Shown here piece by piece: positions 44,611-54,801 of a stretch of DNA of 64,000 bases (its first letter is position 1; every line of letters begins with the position of its first letter). Location of the stretch: contig NZ_CP128187.1 of NCBI RefSeq assembly GCF_035207705.1, positions 1,302,001 through 1,366,000 of the forward strand, given 5' to 3'. Source of the DNA: Maribacter sp. BPC-D8. GTDB taxonomy: Bacteria > Bacteroidota > Bacteroidia > Flavobacteriales > Flavobacteriaceae. A model generated the notes under the pieces. The model was not told the origin of the DNA, ran no database searches, and worked only from the letters and a program-made list of their open reading frames with translations. The position numbers were made by a program, and so were the translations under genes.

Positions 44611-45705
44611 TTACAACCACTTTTTCTTTTTAAAATAAAACATCATTCCTATAAAAAGAATAATCATTACAGCCCATACCACGTAGTAGCCGTATTTATA
44701 ATGAAGCTCTGGCATATGATCAAAGTTCATACCGTAGACACCGGCAATAAACGTAAGCGGAATAAATATAGACGCCATTATGGTCAAAACCTTCATGACC
44801 TCGTTCATCTTATTGCTCATATTACTCATATACATCTCCATTAAGCTCATAGACATCTCACGATAAATCTGTAAATTTTCGTTTATTTCAATGGTGTGAT
44901 CCAATACATCGCGCAAGAATAGTTTAGTGTCTTTGGTAATAAGCTGATTTTCTGTATCAATTAACCTGCTAATCAATTCTTTAACGGGAAATACCCATCG
45001 CCTAATCTTTAATACCTCTTTTTTTAACTGCTGTATATTTTTAGCAACTATCGGCTCAGGATTTTGATACACCTCTTCTTCTAAATTCTCAATTCTATTA
45101 TTAAGATTTTCTATAGCTAAGAAGTAATTATCGACAATGGCATCTAGTAAGGCGAAAAATAAGTAATCAGCTCCCCTAGTTCGTATACGACCAAGTTTAC
45201 CGGTAATACGATCACGCAATCCGTCAAAAACATCTGCTTTAACTTCTTGAAAAACCAAAACGGTATTCTCATGCAGAACAAGTGCTATATGTTCACCTAT
45301 AATTTCATCTTCATCAGAAATGTATAGCATGCGAAAGATTCCGAAAATATAATCTTCGTATTCATCTATTTTAGGGCGCTGTTCGGTATTAACGATATCT
45401 TCAAGCACTAAAGGATTCAAATTAAAGTGCTTACCTATTCTTTCAATAAATGGTTCATCTGTAATACCAACAACATTGATCCATGAAATTTTGTCGGCTC
45501 GCTCTTCTTTAAAAAACTGATCCAAGTTTGCAAATTCATTAGTTTCAAAACCATCAGCATTATAGGTGGTGCTATAGATTAAACTATCACTTCGCTCCTT
45601 ATCACCCATGTAACTTATGGTTCCTGGTGCTTTACCAAGCTTATTATGCTGCCGAGACTTTTTCTTTTTACGTTTTGGGAAGTTGAGCTTCTTATTTACA
45701 GCCAT
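44611..45705 (-). CDS. corA: CorA-family Mg2+/Co2+ transporter
   Basis: 364 residues from the ATG at 45705; two further codons back is a TTG. A large cytoplasmic N-terminal alpha/beta domain is followed by the long stalk helix and two C-terminal membrane helices. The signature GMN is in FIAGVYGMNFDHMPE between them. It forms a pentameric channel for divalent cations in the inner membrane. The next gene upstream on this strand is the TruA-like gene, 34 bp away. Confidence 0.93.
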   Translation of the reverse strand: MAVNKKLNFPKRKKKKSRQHNKLGKAPGTISYMGDKERSDSLIYSTTYNADGFETNEFANLDQFFKEERADKISWINVVGITDEPFIERIGKHFNLNPLVLEDIVNTEQRPKIDEYEDYIFGIFRMLYISDEDEIIGEHIALVLHENTVLVFQEVKADVFDGLRDRITGKLGRIRTRGADYLFFALLDAIVDNYFLAIENLNNRIENLEEEVYQNPEPIVAKNIQQLKKEVLKIRRWVFPVKELISRLIDTENQLITKDTKLFLRDVLDHTIEINENLQIYREMSMSLMEMYMSNMSNKMNEVMKVLTIMASIFIPLTFIAGVYGMNFDHMPELHYKYGYYVVWAVMIILFIGMMFYFKKKKWL

Positions 45706-45739
45706 GAACAATTTTTTATAAATATATTAAAACTATAAA

Positions 45740-46525
45740 CTATTTATTAAAGTCAAGTTTGTTTAAAATTAAACCTGAACCTGGTGCAATACTATTTAGT
45801 TTATAGGTGGATCCAGTAACTAAAGATGCCTTAATTTCTTCTAAGCTAAGCTCGTGTTTACCAAGTTGCACTAATGCCCCCATTATCATGCGAATTTGAT
45901 ATCTCATAAATCCCTTTCCTTCAATTTTTAAAATATAACTATGCTCTGGAAAAAAATTGGCTGTTAAAATATCATTAGCTACAATAGTGCATCCTTCAAT
46001 TTCTCTAACTGCGATGGTCGTGGGTTTTAAAGATGCTGTATAAACACTAAAATCATGCTTACCTACAAACAGAGAAGCTCCCTCTTTCATTAACTCCAAA
46101 TCTAGCTCATCTATATAATTGGTTATAAAAGGTGCGCTAAACGGGTGATTCTTGCATCCGAAAGAAAAGAAGTAATTATACTCCTTCGTTTTACTATCCT
46201 TTATAATATTAAAATCTTTACCAATAGGTTCAATAGAAAGCAATCGAATATCTGAAGGCAAATTTTTATTGAAATCTTTTAAGAAAATAGCTAAGTCTAA
46301 CAATTGTTCTTCAACAAAAAGTTCAAATGCACCATCTAATGAAGAAACCTTAGCATCGGTTCTACCTGCACCCAATATTTTAAAGGGACTTTCGGGGTAT
46401 AAAAAGGTAAATGTTTTATTGAGCATACCTACAATAGTACGTAGCTTAGGTTGCACTTGCCAACCATTAAATCTAAAGCCCAAATACTGCAGACGTACCA
46501 AATAACAAAAACGCTGTTTCTTCAT
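45740..46525 (-). CDS. TruA-like tRNA pseudouridine synthase
   Basis: 261 residues. The catalytic Asp57 is in GAGRTDAKVSSLDG, the standard TruA site, and the RYQIRMIMGALVQLGKHEL end segment is also typical. It should make pseudouridine in the tRNA anticodon stem. As Bacteroidota often carry two TruA-type proteins, which one this is cannot be told. The region 46526-46823 upstream shows no gene and nothing recognisable beyond AT-rich leader sequence. Confidence 0.85.
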   Translation of the reverse strand: MKKQRFCYLVRLQYLGFRFNGWQVQPKLRTIVGMLNKTFTFLYPESPFKILGAGRTDAKVSSLDGAFELFVEEQLLDLAIFLKDFNKNLPSDIRLLSIEPIGKDFNIIKDSKTKEYNYFFSFGCKNHPFSAPFITNYIDELDLELMKEGASLFVGKHDFSVYTASLKPTTIAVREIEGCTIVANDILTANFFPEHSYILKIEGKGFMRYQIRMIMGALVQLGKHELSLEEIKASLVTGSTYKLNSIAPGSGLILNKLDFNK

Positions 46526-46823
46526 AGTGTAAATGTAATTACATTATAATCATTACTAAACACCTCGTTTAAATTCTCTTCATCTACTTTTAATAACATT
46601 CCTTATTTTACGTGGTAATTACATTATACATTCCTACACTATTATTATAGGTAAATTATTGTTAATGTTCATAAAAAACAGTAATATTAAGGTATGGTTT
46701 ACTTAAAATCAGGGTCTTGAACAACAAAGTTAACCGTTCATCGAATTGTTTTAAGTAATACAATAGCTTCCCCGTAATTGCATCGAAAATAAGGTTCTCC
46801 CGAACCCATGAAAACTAAATTTT

Positions 46824-47309
46824 ATGAATTCTATCAAAGGATTATTTACTTGGAAGCGAACATTAATTGTATCTATTGTTGTGCTTTTTTTACTGAACAT
46901 CTTTAGTTTTTACGGGTTATACACCAATAAATTTTATTTTTTCAAAATAGAAAACTACATCTTTCCTATTTTATCAGTTATTCACTTGGTATTTTTATAT
47001 GTACTATGGTTTAAGATAAGTGAGAACGAATTGAGTGATCCACCAATGCGAACCTTAGAATATGTACTTTACGCGATATCATTGGTATACATATATAAAA
47101 TGGTTGAGACAATTATAGTATTGTCTAGCTATTCTGATTTTGAGAATCATCTTATACCGAGTACATTTTTACCTCTCGGATTTGTAATGATAGCCTTATA
47201 TGCGGTGTTATTACTAGTAACATTTTTAGCCATTGCATATAGAAAAGAAATGGTAGGCACTTATATATTTGACGACATGAACCAACATGTGGATCATTGG
47301 AATAATTAA
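46824..47309 (+). CDS. Hypothetical four-helix membrane protein
   Basis: 161 residues with four predicted membrane helices (about 13-31, 46-64, 80-100 and 120-143). No known family. A clear terminator follows. It stands alone between the TruA-like gene and a two-component system; a link to either is not supported. Confidence 0.65.
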   Translation: MNSIKGLFTWKRTLIVSIVVLFLLNIFSFYGLYTNKFYFFKIENYIFPILSVIHLVFLYVLWFKISENELSDPPMRTLEYVLYAISLVYIYKMVETIIVLSSYSDFENHLIPSTFLPLGFVMIALYAVLLLVTFLAIAYRKEMVGTYIFDDMNQHVDHWNN

Positions 47310-47329
47310 AAATCAATAAAATATACAGA

Positions 47330-47362
47330 CCTCGATAAGAAATTATCGAGGTTTTTTTTTGC
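47330..47362 (+). terminator. Intrinsic terminator after 46824-47309
   Basis: CCTCGATAA pairs with TTATCGAGG around GAAA, followed by nine T. Confidence 0.93.
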
Positions 47363-47539
47363 CCTAAAGTTTTTGACAACCCTATGATTAGATGCCTATA
47401 AACAGGAATAATTATTTGATGTTCATGTAATTATCAAAATATTATGCGACCTACTAAGAAGCAAAATCACCTTGTAAAAACTGTTTTTCTTTAAATGTGA
47501 TTTTTCTGTGATACTTTTTTTCTTTATTCGTAACTGATT

Positions 47540-48238
47540 ATGAAACGTATACTTATTATTGAGGATGATCCTGAAATCATTAAGCTATTAGAACTGCATC
47601 TTTCAGATGTTAGTTATGAAACCACTATGGCGATGGACGGCAACAAAGGGCTAAAATTAGCTCTCGAAAACGATTACGAGCTAATTCTATTAGATCTTAC
47701 CCTACCTGGCTTAGACGGAGTTGAGATTTGTAGAAAGCTACGTGCTACTAAAAATACGCCCGTAATTATGTTGACCGCTAAATCTGAAGAGATAGATAGA
47801 GTCTTAGGTTTAGAGATAGGTGCAGATGATTATATGACGAAGCCCTTTAGTATTAGAGAGCTTTTGGCAAGAATAAAAGCAGTACTTCGAAGATCAAATA
47901 AAGTGGAAACGAAACAGCCAGATACTTCAATTATATTGGCAGAAGGACTTTCAATTGATATTGATAAGCGAAAAGTGGTCTTAGGTGACTACAAAATAGA
48001 ATTATCACCCAAAGAGTTTGAATTATTGGTGTTAATGGCGTCAAACCCTGGTAGAAACTATACCAGAACCGAATTGCTAAATATTATATGGGGATATAAT
48101 TTTGAAGGCTACGAACACACCGTGAATTCTCATATTAACAGGTTACGAGCAAAAATAGAATCTGATATGGCAAACCCAAATTACATATTAACGACTTGGG
48201 GCGTTGGGTATAAATTTAATGAAGAGATAATGGCATGA
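47540..48238 (+). CDS. OmpR/PhoB-family response regulator
   Basis: 232 residues. Receiver domain with acidic pocket (EDD, 8-10), Asp52 in LLLDLTLPG, Thr in MLTAKSEE and Lys in MTKPFSIREL. Residues ~130-228 are a winged helix of the OmpR type (LSPKEFELLVLMASNPG, then HTVNSHINRLRAKIE). It acts as a DNA-binding regulator. The stop overlaps the start of the kinase gene by 4 bp, so the two are co-expressed. Confidence 0.95.
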   Translation: MKRILIIEDDPEIIKLLELHLSDVSYETTMAMDGNKGLKLALENDYELILLDLTLPGLDGVEICRKLRATKNTPVIMLTAKSEEIDRVLGLEIGADDYMTKPFSIRELLARIKAVLRRSNKVETKQPDTSIILAEGLSIDIDKRKVVLGDYKIELSPKEFELLVLMASNPGRNYTRTELLNIIWGYNFEGYEHTVNSHINRLRAKIESDMANPNYILTTWGVGYKFNEEIMA

Positions 48239-49731
48239 TAGATAATGGTAAAACCCTTACTCCGAAATTAGTAAAGAAACTATGGGTAGCTTTCATATTT
48301 CTAATTGTACTAATGGGAGCCTCATATATTTTTATAACGGGCTACCTAACATTGAATTACAACCAAGCTATTACACAGCGTATTAATGCGAATGTGGCAA
48401 ACCATGTAATTCAAGAAAAATTTCAAAATGCCGCTCCGTTTTTAGAAGATGGTACCGTTAACAAAGCACTTTTCGGAGATCTTATGCACGATATGATGGC
48501 TGTAAATCGTGGTATAGAGGTTTATCTTTTAGACAAATCTGGTGACATTCTATATTCTGTAGTGCTCGAACACAATGACAATGAGCCGATGAAGTCGGTA
48601 TCTCTAGAACCCATCAATAAGTTTATAGAAACCAAGGGTGAAGAATTTATTTTAGGTGATGATCCACTGAATCGTGAAGCGCAAAATATATTTTCTGCAG
48701 CACCATTCTCTGTCGACGGTCATGAAGGCTTTATTTATATTATAGTAGCAGGTAAAGAATTAGCATTGATAAGCGATAGTTTATTCGGAATCTATTTTAC
48801 TAAGCTAAGCATCGGTGCTATAGTACTGACCATGCTTTTTTCTGTATTGATCGGTATTCTAAGTATTTGGTTCTTGACCAAAAATCTTAGGTTAATTACC
48901 CAGACAGTACGCAAATTTCAAGAAGGTGATTTTGATATTAGAATCGAAAATCCTGAGCAATCAGATATTGAAGTGGTAGCCTTGTCTTTTAATGAAATGG
49001 CAGATACCATTGTAGATAACATGGATAAAATGAAATCTGTAGATAATCTACGAAGAGAGTTAATTGCAAATGTCTCTCACGATTTACGTACTCCGCTAGC
49101 TGTTTTAAAAGGGTATATTGAAACACTACAGATTAAGAAAGACTCGCTTACCGAACTTCAAAAAGAAGAATATTTACAGATTACACATAATAATATAGAC
49201 AAGCTCTCAAGTTTAATTAACCAGTTATTTGAATACTCAAAATTAGAAGCTGAACAAGTAACTCCTATTAAAGAGCCATTTTCAATTACAGAACTATCGC
49301 ATGATCTAATAGCTAAATTCAAGCTATTGGCTGAACAAAAACAAATACAATTACAATTAGAGAACCCTGAAGAAAACTGTATGGTTTATGCAGACATAGG
49401 TTTGGTTGAAAGAGCATTACAGAATTTAATTGAAAATGCCATCAAATACACTGAGCCTAATGGTAAGGTTACTTTAAGTCTAGTGAAAATGGGCAAACAG
49501 ATTGAAATAAATATAACCGATACCGGTAATGGTATACCAGTAAATGATCAACCTTTTATCTTTGATCGCTACAAGCAAGTTGATGAACATACCAAGAAAC
49601 AAGGACTCGGTTTAGGTTTAGCTATCGTCAAAAAAATTATGGATTTACATGATACAACCATAGTAGTTTTAAGCAAACCCTATGAAGGAAGTTCTTTCAT
49701 ATTTAAACTGCCTGCTTATCAATTACAATAA
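48235..49731 (+). CDS. Membrane sensor histidine kinase
   Basis: 498 residues. Two membrane helices (about 14-37 and 187-210) frame a ~150-residue periplasmic sensor domain. HAMP follows, then HisKA with ANVSHDLRTPLAVLK (His282) and HATPase with ENAIKYTE, DTGNGIPVND and GLGLGLAIVKKI. It senses an unknown envelope signal and phosphorylates the coupled OmpR-type regulator. A strong terminator closes the pair. Confidence 0.95.
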   Translation: MIDNGKTLTPKLVKKLWVAFIFLIVLMGASYIFITGYLTLNYNQAITQRINANVANHVIQEKFQNAAPFLEDGTVNKALFGDLMHDMMAVNRGIEVYLLDKSGDILYSVVLEHNDNEPMKSVSLEPINKFIETKGEEFILGDDPLNREAQNIFSAAPFSVDGHEGFIYIIVAGKELALISDSLFGIYFTKLSIGAIVLTMLFSVLIGILSIWFLTKNLRLITQTVRKFQEGDFDIRIENPEQSDIEVVALSFNEMADTIVDNMDKMKSVDNLRRELIANVSHDLRTPLAVLKGYIETLQIKKDSLTELQKEEYLQITHNNIDKLSSLINQLFEYSKLEAEQVTPIKEPFSITELSHDLIAKFKLLAEQKQIQLQLENPEENCMVYADIGLVERALQNLIENAIKYTEPNGKVTLSLVKMGKQIEINITDTGNGIPVNDQPFIFDRYKQVDEHTKKQGLGLGLAIVKKIMDLHDTTIVVLSKPYEGSSFIFKLPAYQLQ

Positions 49732-49754
49732 TTTTAATTTTGCTGTGAAAAAGA

Positions 49755-49789
49755 GAAAGCCCTATCCGATTTGGATAGGGCTTTTTTTA
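49755..49789. terminator. Intrinsic terminator after the two-component pair
   Basis: AAAGCCCTATCC pairs with GGATAGGGCTTT around GATTT, with a T run after. Confidence 0.95.
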
Positions 49790-49830
49790 TAATGTAGATA
49801 GTCAAAATAAAACTACCTAAAACAACATTC

Positions 49831-51024
49831 TTAGTTAGAAGTGCTGGTTTGTGTAATAGTATACACACCATCTAATACTACTAAATCAAAAACTGGTATT
49901 CTATCATTTGCAGGTGCATTGTTTGCAACAAATGTATATGGTCCATTATAAGTTCCACCATTTTCATCAAGGAACGTGAACGTTACTGTTTCAGAAACTG
50001 TACCATCAAAGTCAAAAGCAATCAATTCTATAGTATAGGTTCCATTTTCTAATGGAGAAAAATCTAATTTATTTATAAATAGTTCTTCAGAACCATTTGT
50101 ACCTGTAAGTGTAGATGCTTCAGATACTCCTGCTGAATTGTAAACCCTTAAATCAAATAAATCATCTTGAGTTGTCCAAGTACTTGTAATTTGTAATCCT
50201 TCGCTAATCTCGTTTGTTGTAATTGCAATAGTACTATTAGAACCAATAACAACATCATCGTTTTCTACTGCATCTATAGAAACTGAAATCGTATTCTCTC
50301 CTGTACTAGTAATACGACTATCATTTGCATCAATAGTTATTGACCTTGTAGTTTGACCTGCTGGGATAATCAACTCGCCATTACCACTTAAACCATATCT
50401 ATCATTTGAAGTTTCGCCAGTATAATACACTACAATATCTTCATTTAAAGCTTTACTTAATACGAAGTTTAGAGAATAAAATGAACTCTCATCAATAGTG
50501 ATAGATGAAGATTCAAAACCTATTAGTGCTTCTCCGTCAGTAATATCAATTTGTAATATACTACCATTAGCACTAGGTGTAATAGTATTAGATAATTCTG
50601 CTAAACTGATTACTATGTTTTCTACACCACTTTCAAACACACCATCAGAAATAATGGTAAGTTCTGTAGTACCAGTAAGTTCACCAGCAGCAACAGTAAT
50701 TGAACTTGAACTTACAGAATAATCAGATTCTAAAACTGCAGAGCCTGCAAAGTTTAATTGAATAACTGCATCTTCTTCTTGTGCCGTTTCAATTGCGGCA
50801 GAAATAATAATTATTTGCGCATCAGATTCTGTTGTCATCGATGCACTTGATGCTAAAGAAACTTGAGATAAATCTATTGCCGTCGGCACTTCAACTATTT
50901 TCTCTACTTCTACTTCTACTTCAGTTTCTACAATTCTTTCTACTTCTACTTCTTCCGTTTTAGTACACGAAAATAACAAAGCAGCAACTGATAAATACAT
51001 CAGGGGTTTTCTCATAATGTTCAT
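49831..51024 (-). CDS. Lipoprotein with Calx-beta-like domains
   Basis: 397 residues; a second ATG three codons in (51015) is equally possible. Lipobox ALLFSC (Cys20 with the longer start), then a Glu/Val-rich repeat (VETEVEVEVEKIVEVP), then two Calx-beta-like segments (~60-150 and ~155-260: TTELTIISDGVFESGVENIV and RSITIDANDSRITSTGENTI). The rest is beta-rich, with a possible Ig-like fold. It should be a surface or periplasmic adhesin-like lipoprotein. The Glu/Val repeat is a spacer, not a known domain. Confidence 0.75.
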   Translation of the reverse strand: MNIMRKPLMYLSVAALLFSCTKTEEVEVERIVETEVEVEVEKIVEVPTAIDLSQVSLASSASMTTESDAQIIIISAAIETAQEEDAVIQLNFAGSAVLESDYSVSSSSITVAAGELTGTTELTIISDGVFESGVENIVISLAELSNTITPSANGSILQIDITDGEALIGFESSSITIDESSFYSLNFVLSKALNEDIVVYYTGETSNDRYGLSGNGELIIPAGQTTRSITIDANDSRITSTGENTISVSIDAVENDDVVIGSNSTIAITTNEISEGLQITSTWTTQDDLFDLRVYNSAGVSEASTLTGTNGSEELFINKLDFSPLENGTYTIELIAFDFDGTVSETVTFTFLDENGGTYNGPYTFVANNAPANDRIPVFDLVVLDGVYTITQTSTSN

Positions 51025-51188
51025 AATAATTAATGATTTTATATAATGTTTGAGTTAAAGGTATGTTAATACATTTATAAGCAAAAACAATAATAAAAAG
51101 TGATTGTAAGTAAAATCTTATAATAGCTACACAACACACTGAATATCAAAATATAACAAATCGTTAATTAATTTACATTTAGAGCAAT

Positions 51189-51223
51189 AAAAAAGCCCTT
51201 TTATTATTGAAAGGGCTTTTTTA
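51189..51223. terminator. Intrinsic terminator after the MoxR-like gene
   Basis: AAAAAAGCCCTTT pairs with GAAAGGGCTTTTTT around TATTATT. It lies just after the stop at 51224 on the minus strand. Confidence 0.9.
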
Positions 51224-52693
51224 CTAAATATCTTTTAAGAAACTGCTATAGAGGTCTTTAAACTCAAACCCATCGGTGAAACGTTGTTTGTTCAGTTTTT
51301 TGTAAGAAACCAGTCCCCAAAGCAAAAGCTCTTTTAAGAAGTAAACATCTTTCAAATCATAATCTGGTTGATGATCTTTTAACAATTGATTTAATGCAGG
51401 TATGCTATCTAAAGCACGTTTATATTCTTCATCAGTAAAGTCATCCATTAACTCAATTCCGTCACCTTGAAAGAACCAATGCAACAATTCGTCATAAACG
51501 GTTTCTTCATCTTTACGCTCCAGTTTATTGATTATTGGAAAATATTTTGGGAATAAGGTTTTAACAGCATCATCTATTAATATCGCAGCAACGCCATCTG
51601 CTCCCTCCTGCTCTCCTTCATACACCAATTCTATTTTACCGGTAATAGCAGGAATAATACCCAAGAAATCACTCAAGCGAACCATCGTATGATCTCCGCC
51701 GTTTAATAATGACCTAAGCTCAGCTGTACTTAACAAGTTTTCAAAGGCAGTAATACTGGTACGGGCACTTACACCACTCTTAGCATCTACATACTCACTT
51801 TCACGCGCTTCAAAAATAATCTGCTCTAACAAGTCCTTTGCTAAATCTGGCACATATACAGCATCAGTCTGGCGTGAATCTAGCTTCGCTTCTTGTTCTG
51901 TAATTTTTCTAGCTATTTCAATATCATCTGGGTAATGCGTTAATATCTGAGAGCCAATTCTATCTTTCAGCGGAGTAACAATACTACCTCTATTGGTGTA
52001 ATCTTCTGGGTTAGCAGTGAATACGAACTGAATATCTAAAGGTAATCTCAGTTTGAAGCCACGGATCTGTATATCTCCTTCTTCCAATATATTAAATAAG
52101 GATACCTGAATACGAGCCTGTAAATCTGGTAATTCGTTGATAACGAAAATGCAACGGTTCGCACGTGGAATCATTCCGAAATGAATCACTCTATCATCTG
52201 CATAAGATAATTTTAGATTTGCAGCCTTTATCGGATCTACATCACCAATTAAATCTGCTACTGTTACATCGGGAGTAGCCAGTTTCTCAGCAAAACGCTC
52301 GTCTTTATGCATCCAAGTAACGGGAGTATCATCACCTTTTTCTTTGATAAGTTCCATCGCAAAACGAGACATGGGTTTCATCGGGTCATCATTGATTTCA
52401 GAACCTTCTACAACCGGAATATATTCATCTAACAGATTCACCATTAAATGCGCCAAACGAGTTTTCGCCTGACCACGTAATCCTAATAAATTAATATTAT
52501 GACGAGAAAGAATAGCACGCTCCAATTCAGGAATAACGGTGTCTTCATAACCCCAAACTCCAGGAAAAGCATCTTCTCCCTTTTTAATTTTCTCAATAAG
52601 GTTATCACGTAATTCGTCTTTTACACTCTTTGTTTTATATCCGGCAGCTTTTAACTCCCCTAGTGTATGTATTTTTTTATAATCTAATTTCAT
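51224..52693 (-). CDS. MoxR/Mg-chelatase-like AAA+ ATPase
   Basis: 489 residues. Walker A-type loop LLGLRGQAKTRLAH, Walker B with CIFVINELPDL, and a sensor-type segment QFVFTANPEDYTNRG. The FNILEEGDIQIRGF insertion matches the Mg-chelatase ChlI/MoxR clade. It is in one unit with a Coa1-like and a vWA protein. The MoxR plus vWA pairing is known to remodel proteins or insert metal cofactors. Target unknown here. It is cytoplasmic. Confidence 0.88.
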   Translation of the reverse strand: MKLDYKKIHTLGELKAAGYKTKSVKDELRDNLIEKIKKGEDAFPGVWGYEDTVIPELERAILSRHNINLLGLRGQAKTRLAHLMVNLLDEYIPVVEGSEINDDPMKPMSRFAMELIKEKGDDTPVTWMHKDERFAEKLATPDVTVADLIGDVDPIKAANLKLSYADDRVIHFGMIPRANRCIFVINELPDLQARIQVSLFNILEEGDIQIRGFKLRLPLDIQFVFTANPEDYTNRGSIVTPLKDRIGSQILTHYPDDIEIARKITEQEAKLDSRQTDAVYVPDLAKDLLEQIIFEARESEYVDAKSGVSARTSITAFENLLSTAELRSLLNGGDHTMVRLSDFLGIIPAITGKIELVYEGEQEGADGVAAILIDDAVKTLFPKYFPIINKLERKDEETVYDELLHWFFQGDGIELMDDFTDEEYKRALDSIPALNQLLKDHQPDYDLKDVYFLKELLLWGLVSYKKLNKQRFTDGFEFKDLYSSFLKDI

Positions 52694-52708
52694 AAAATTT
52701 TCTTAGTC

Positions 52709-53155
52709 TTATTTCTTTAAAATAGGAATCGTTTGCTTTAACGCTTCCGGTTTCTTAATTCGAATATTTATGGAAATATATTCCCATTTGTTATTTATTT
52801 TTTCAGCCAAAACATCCATTTTTGAACGGATATTATTTATTTCTTTATCTCCCCTAACATTTATAGTAATTCCTACAGAATCACCATTTTGTGAATACCC
52901 TACAGAACCATTTAACATATCTAAAGAACCTAAAGGCTCTAAATTACCAAGCAATTTTAAAACTGTTGTATCTGTTTTTGCAATTGCTAAAGCACCTTCG
53001 CATATTTCAGGCTCAGAATATGCCTTTGTTAAATAAGTAATATTACGAGACAATTCTGGTGGCAAAGTTGAAACGAATAAACCTATAAAAGTCAATAAGA
53101 ACAGAATTATCCATGTTCTTTTTAACTTATACCAAGGTCTCTTATAAGAATTCAT
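52709..53155 (-). CDS. Coa1-like membrane protein
   Basis: 148 residues. One membrane helix (about 11-31), then a small beta domain with a EICEGALAIAKTDTTVLKLL helix and NGSVGYSQNGDSVGITINVRG strands, the Coa1-type layout found in Bacteroidota. Coa1 is a cytochrome c oxidase assembly factor in mitochondria; the role in this family is not settled. It lies 15 bp after the preceding gene and 9 bp before the next in the operon. Confidence 0.65.
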   Translation of the reverse strand: MNSYKRPWYKLKRTWIILFLLTFIGLFVSTLPPELSRNITYLTKAYSEPEICEGALAIAKTDTTVLKLLGNLEPLGSLDMLNGSVGYSQNGDSVGITINVRGDKEINNIRSKMDVLAEKINNKWEYISINIRIKKPEALKQTIPILKK

Positions 53156-53164
53156 TCTCCGTTC

Positions 53165-54316
53165 TTATTTCAGTCTTTTTTTTCTATTCGCCTCGTAATC
53201 TTCAAATATCATTTCACCCAATCCTTTTAATCCCGTAAAGAATGCCTTGCCTTTATTTGCTTCGGTAAAGTGACGAATAAACTGCATTAAATAAGGATCC
53301 TGTGCAATCATAAAAGTCGTTATAGGAATATGCAACTTACGTGCTTGTCGCGCCATGTTGTAACACTTCTCCACAATAAAATCATCTAAACCAACACTAT
53401 TCTTATAATATGTACCATCGGGCATGCGAAGACAACTTGGCTTACCGTCGGTGATCATAAAAATCTGCTTATTGGTATTCCGTTTTCTACGAAGCATATC
53501 CATCGCCAATTGCAAACCTGCAACGGTATTGGTATGATACGGACCTACTTTTAAATACGGCAAATCTTTAATCGGTATTGGCCAGGCATCATTACCGAAA
53601 ACTAAAATATCAAGTGTATCCTTCGGATATCTCGTCGTAATCAATTCTGCCAAAGCCATGGCAACCTTTTTAGCGGGCGTAATACGATCCTCACCATACA
53701 AAATCATACTATGGCTAATATCTATCATTAGAATAGTACTCATTTGCGCTTTGTGCTGCGTATCTTCTACAACAAGGTCATCTTCACTCAGTTGAAAACT
53801 TCCCATACCATGATTAATCTGAGCGTTTTTAATACTCTCGGTCATAGATATGTTTTCTAGACCATCACCATAACGGTACTCTCGTAAGTCTCCAGTATGC
53901 TCATCTCCTTGTCCAGATTTACCCGTTTTATGATTACCAGCACCACTTCTTTTAAGTTTGCCGAAAATTTGGTCTAGCGCACGTTGACGAATAATACGTT
54001 CCATTTTTGCGGTAATAGAAATGTCTCCACCACCAGAACCCTCTTCGCCATCTTGAGCATCTCCACCGCCATCTTTAAACTCTTCGCGTATGTAACCCTT
54101 CGCCTTTAATTCTTCAATAAAGTCTTCAATAGTATAATCTTCAGTTGTAAGTTCATATTCCTTGTCCAATTCACGTAACCAATCTATAGCTTCGTCAAAG
54201 TCTCCGGATGTATGTGTAATAAGCTCTTGAAAAATATCAAATAGCCTATCAAAAATTGATTGTTCGGGTGCTTTGTAAGTTTCAAAGCGGAACCCTTTTC
54301 GTTCATTCATAGCCAT
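53165..54316 (-). CDS. von Willebrand factor A domain protein
   Basis: 383 residues. The first ~190 are helical and charged (EKLGL-type stretches of Glu/Lys). The vWA domain at ~195-375 has the MIDAS motif in LMIDISHSMIL, an Asp in VFGNDAWP and MITDGKPS. First gene of the unit with the Coa1-like and MoxR-like genes. It is the usual ChlD-type partner of the ATPase. Confidence 0.85.
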   Translation of the reverse strand: MAMNERKGFRFETYKAPEQSIFDRLFDIFQELITHTSGDFDEAIDWLRELDKEYELTTEDYTIEDFIEELKAKGYIREEFKDGGGDAQDGEEGSGGGDISITAKMERIIRQRALDQIFGKLKRSGAGNHKTGKSGQGDEHTGDLREYRYGDGLENISMTESIKNAQINHGMGSFQLSEDDLVVEDTQHKAQMSTILMIDISHSMILYGEDRITPAKKVAMALAELITTRYPKDTLDILVFGNDAWPIPIKDLPYLKVGPYHTNTVAGLQLAMDMLRRKRNTNKQIFMITDGKPSCLRMPDGTYYKNSVGLDDFIVEKCYNMARQARKLHIPITTFMIAQDPYLMQFIRHFTEANKGKAFFTGLKGLGEMIFEDYEANRKKRLK

Positions 54317-54369
54317 AGTATAAAATTAACACTTTTACAGTGGATGCCCGTAGTATTTAAGAAATGTTA

Positions 54370-54670
54370 ACGTTGTTGTTTAACGTTCGCTTTTCGCTAG
54401 ACGCTAAGCGCTTGACGCAATTAACTATTTTATATGAGTTTAGTACATGGCGTATAGCGTAAAGCGTTTTGCTCGCGGCGTTCTCAAGTTCGTCTTTGCG
54501 AGGAGCTTTTTAGCGACGAAGCAATCTGTTTGTTTCGTGTACCTAAGATACAAATTACAATGCATGCATGTGATAATCGCGTAGCATTTAGCGCTCAGCG
54601 GATTGCGTTTTGCGCGTAGCGTTTTAAAAAGTAACTTCGGCTACGCTCAGTCACCGAATATCAATACGAT
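54370..54670. repeat. R1 fragments and GCGTA-type simple repeats
   Basis: A run of related 8-12 bp pieces (GCTAGACGCTAAGCGC, GGCGTATAGCGTAAAGCG, GCGTAGCGTTTT) is mixed with the R1 modules TTTGCGAGGAGC (54496) and CTTCGGCTACGCTCAGTCAC (54636). The stretch up to 54801 continues as ATCAACAATC-type simple sequence, and holds the probable 5' part of the DUF1853 gene. Confidence 0.7.
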
Positions 54671-54801
54671 TCAATTCACGAGCAACCATCAATCAACAAT
54701 CAACAATTAAACAATATATCATCAATAAAGAACAAACAACTATCAACCAGCTCAAAAGCTTTTTAGCTACGCCACCAATATGGGAAGGTGTACAGTTTGG
54801 C

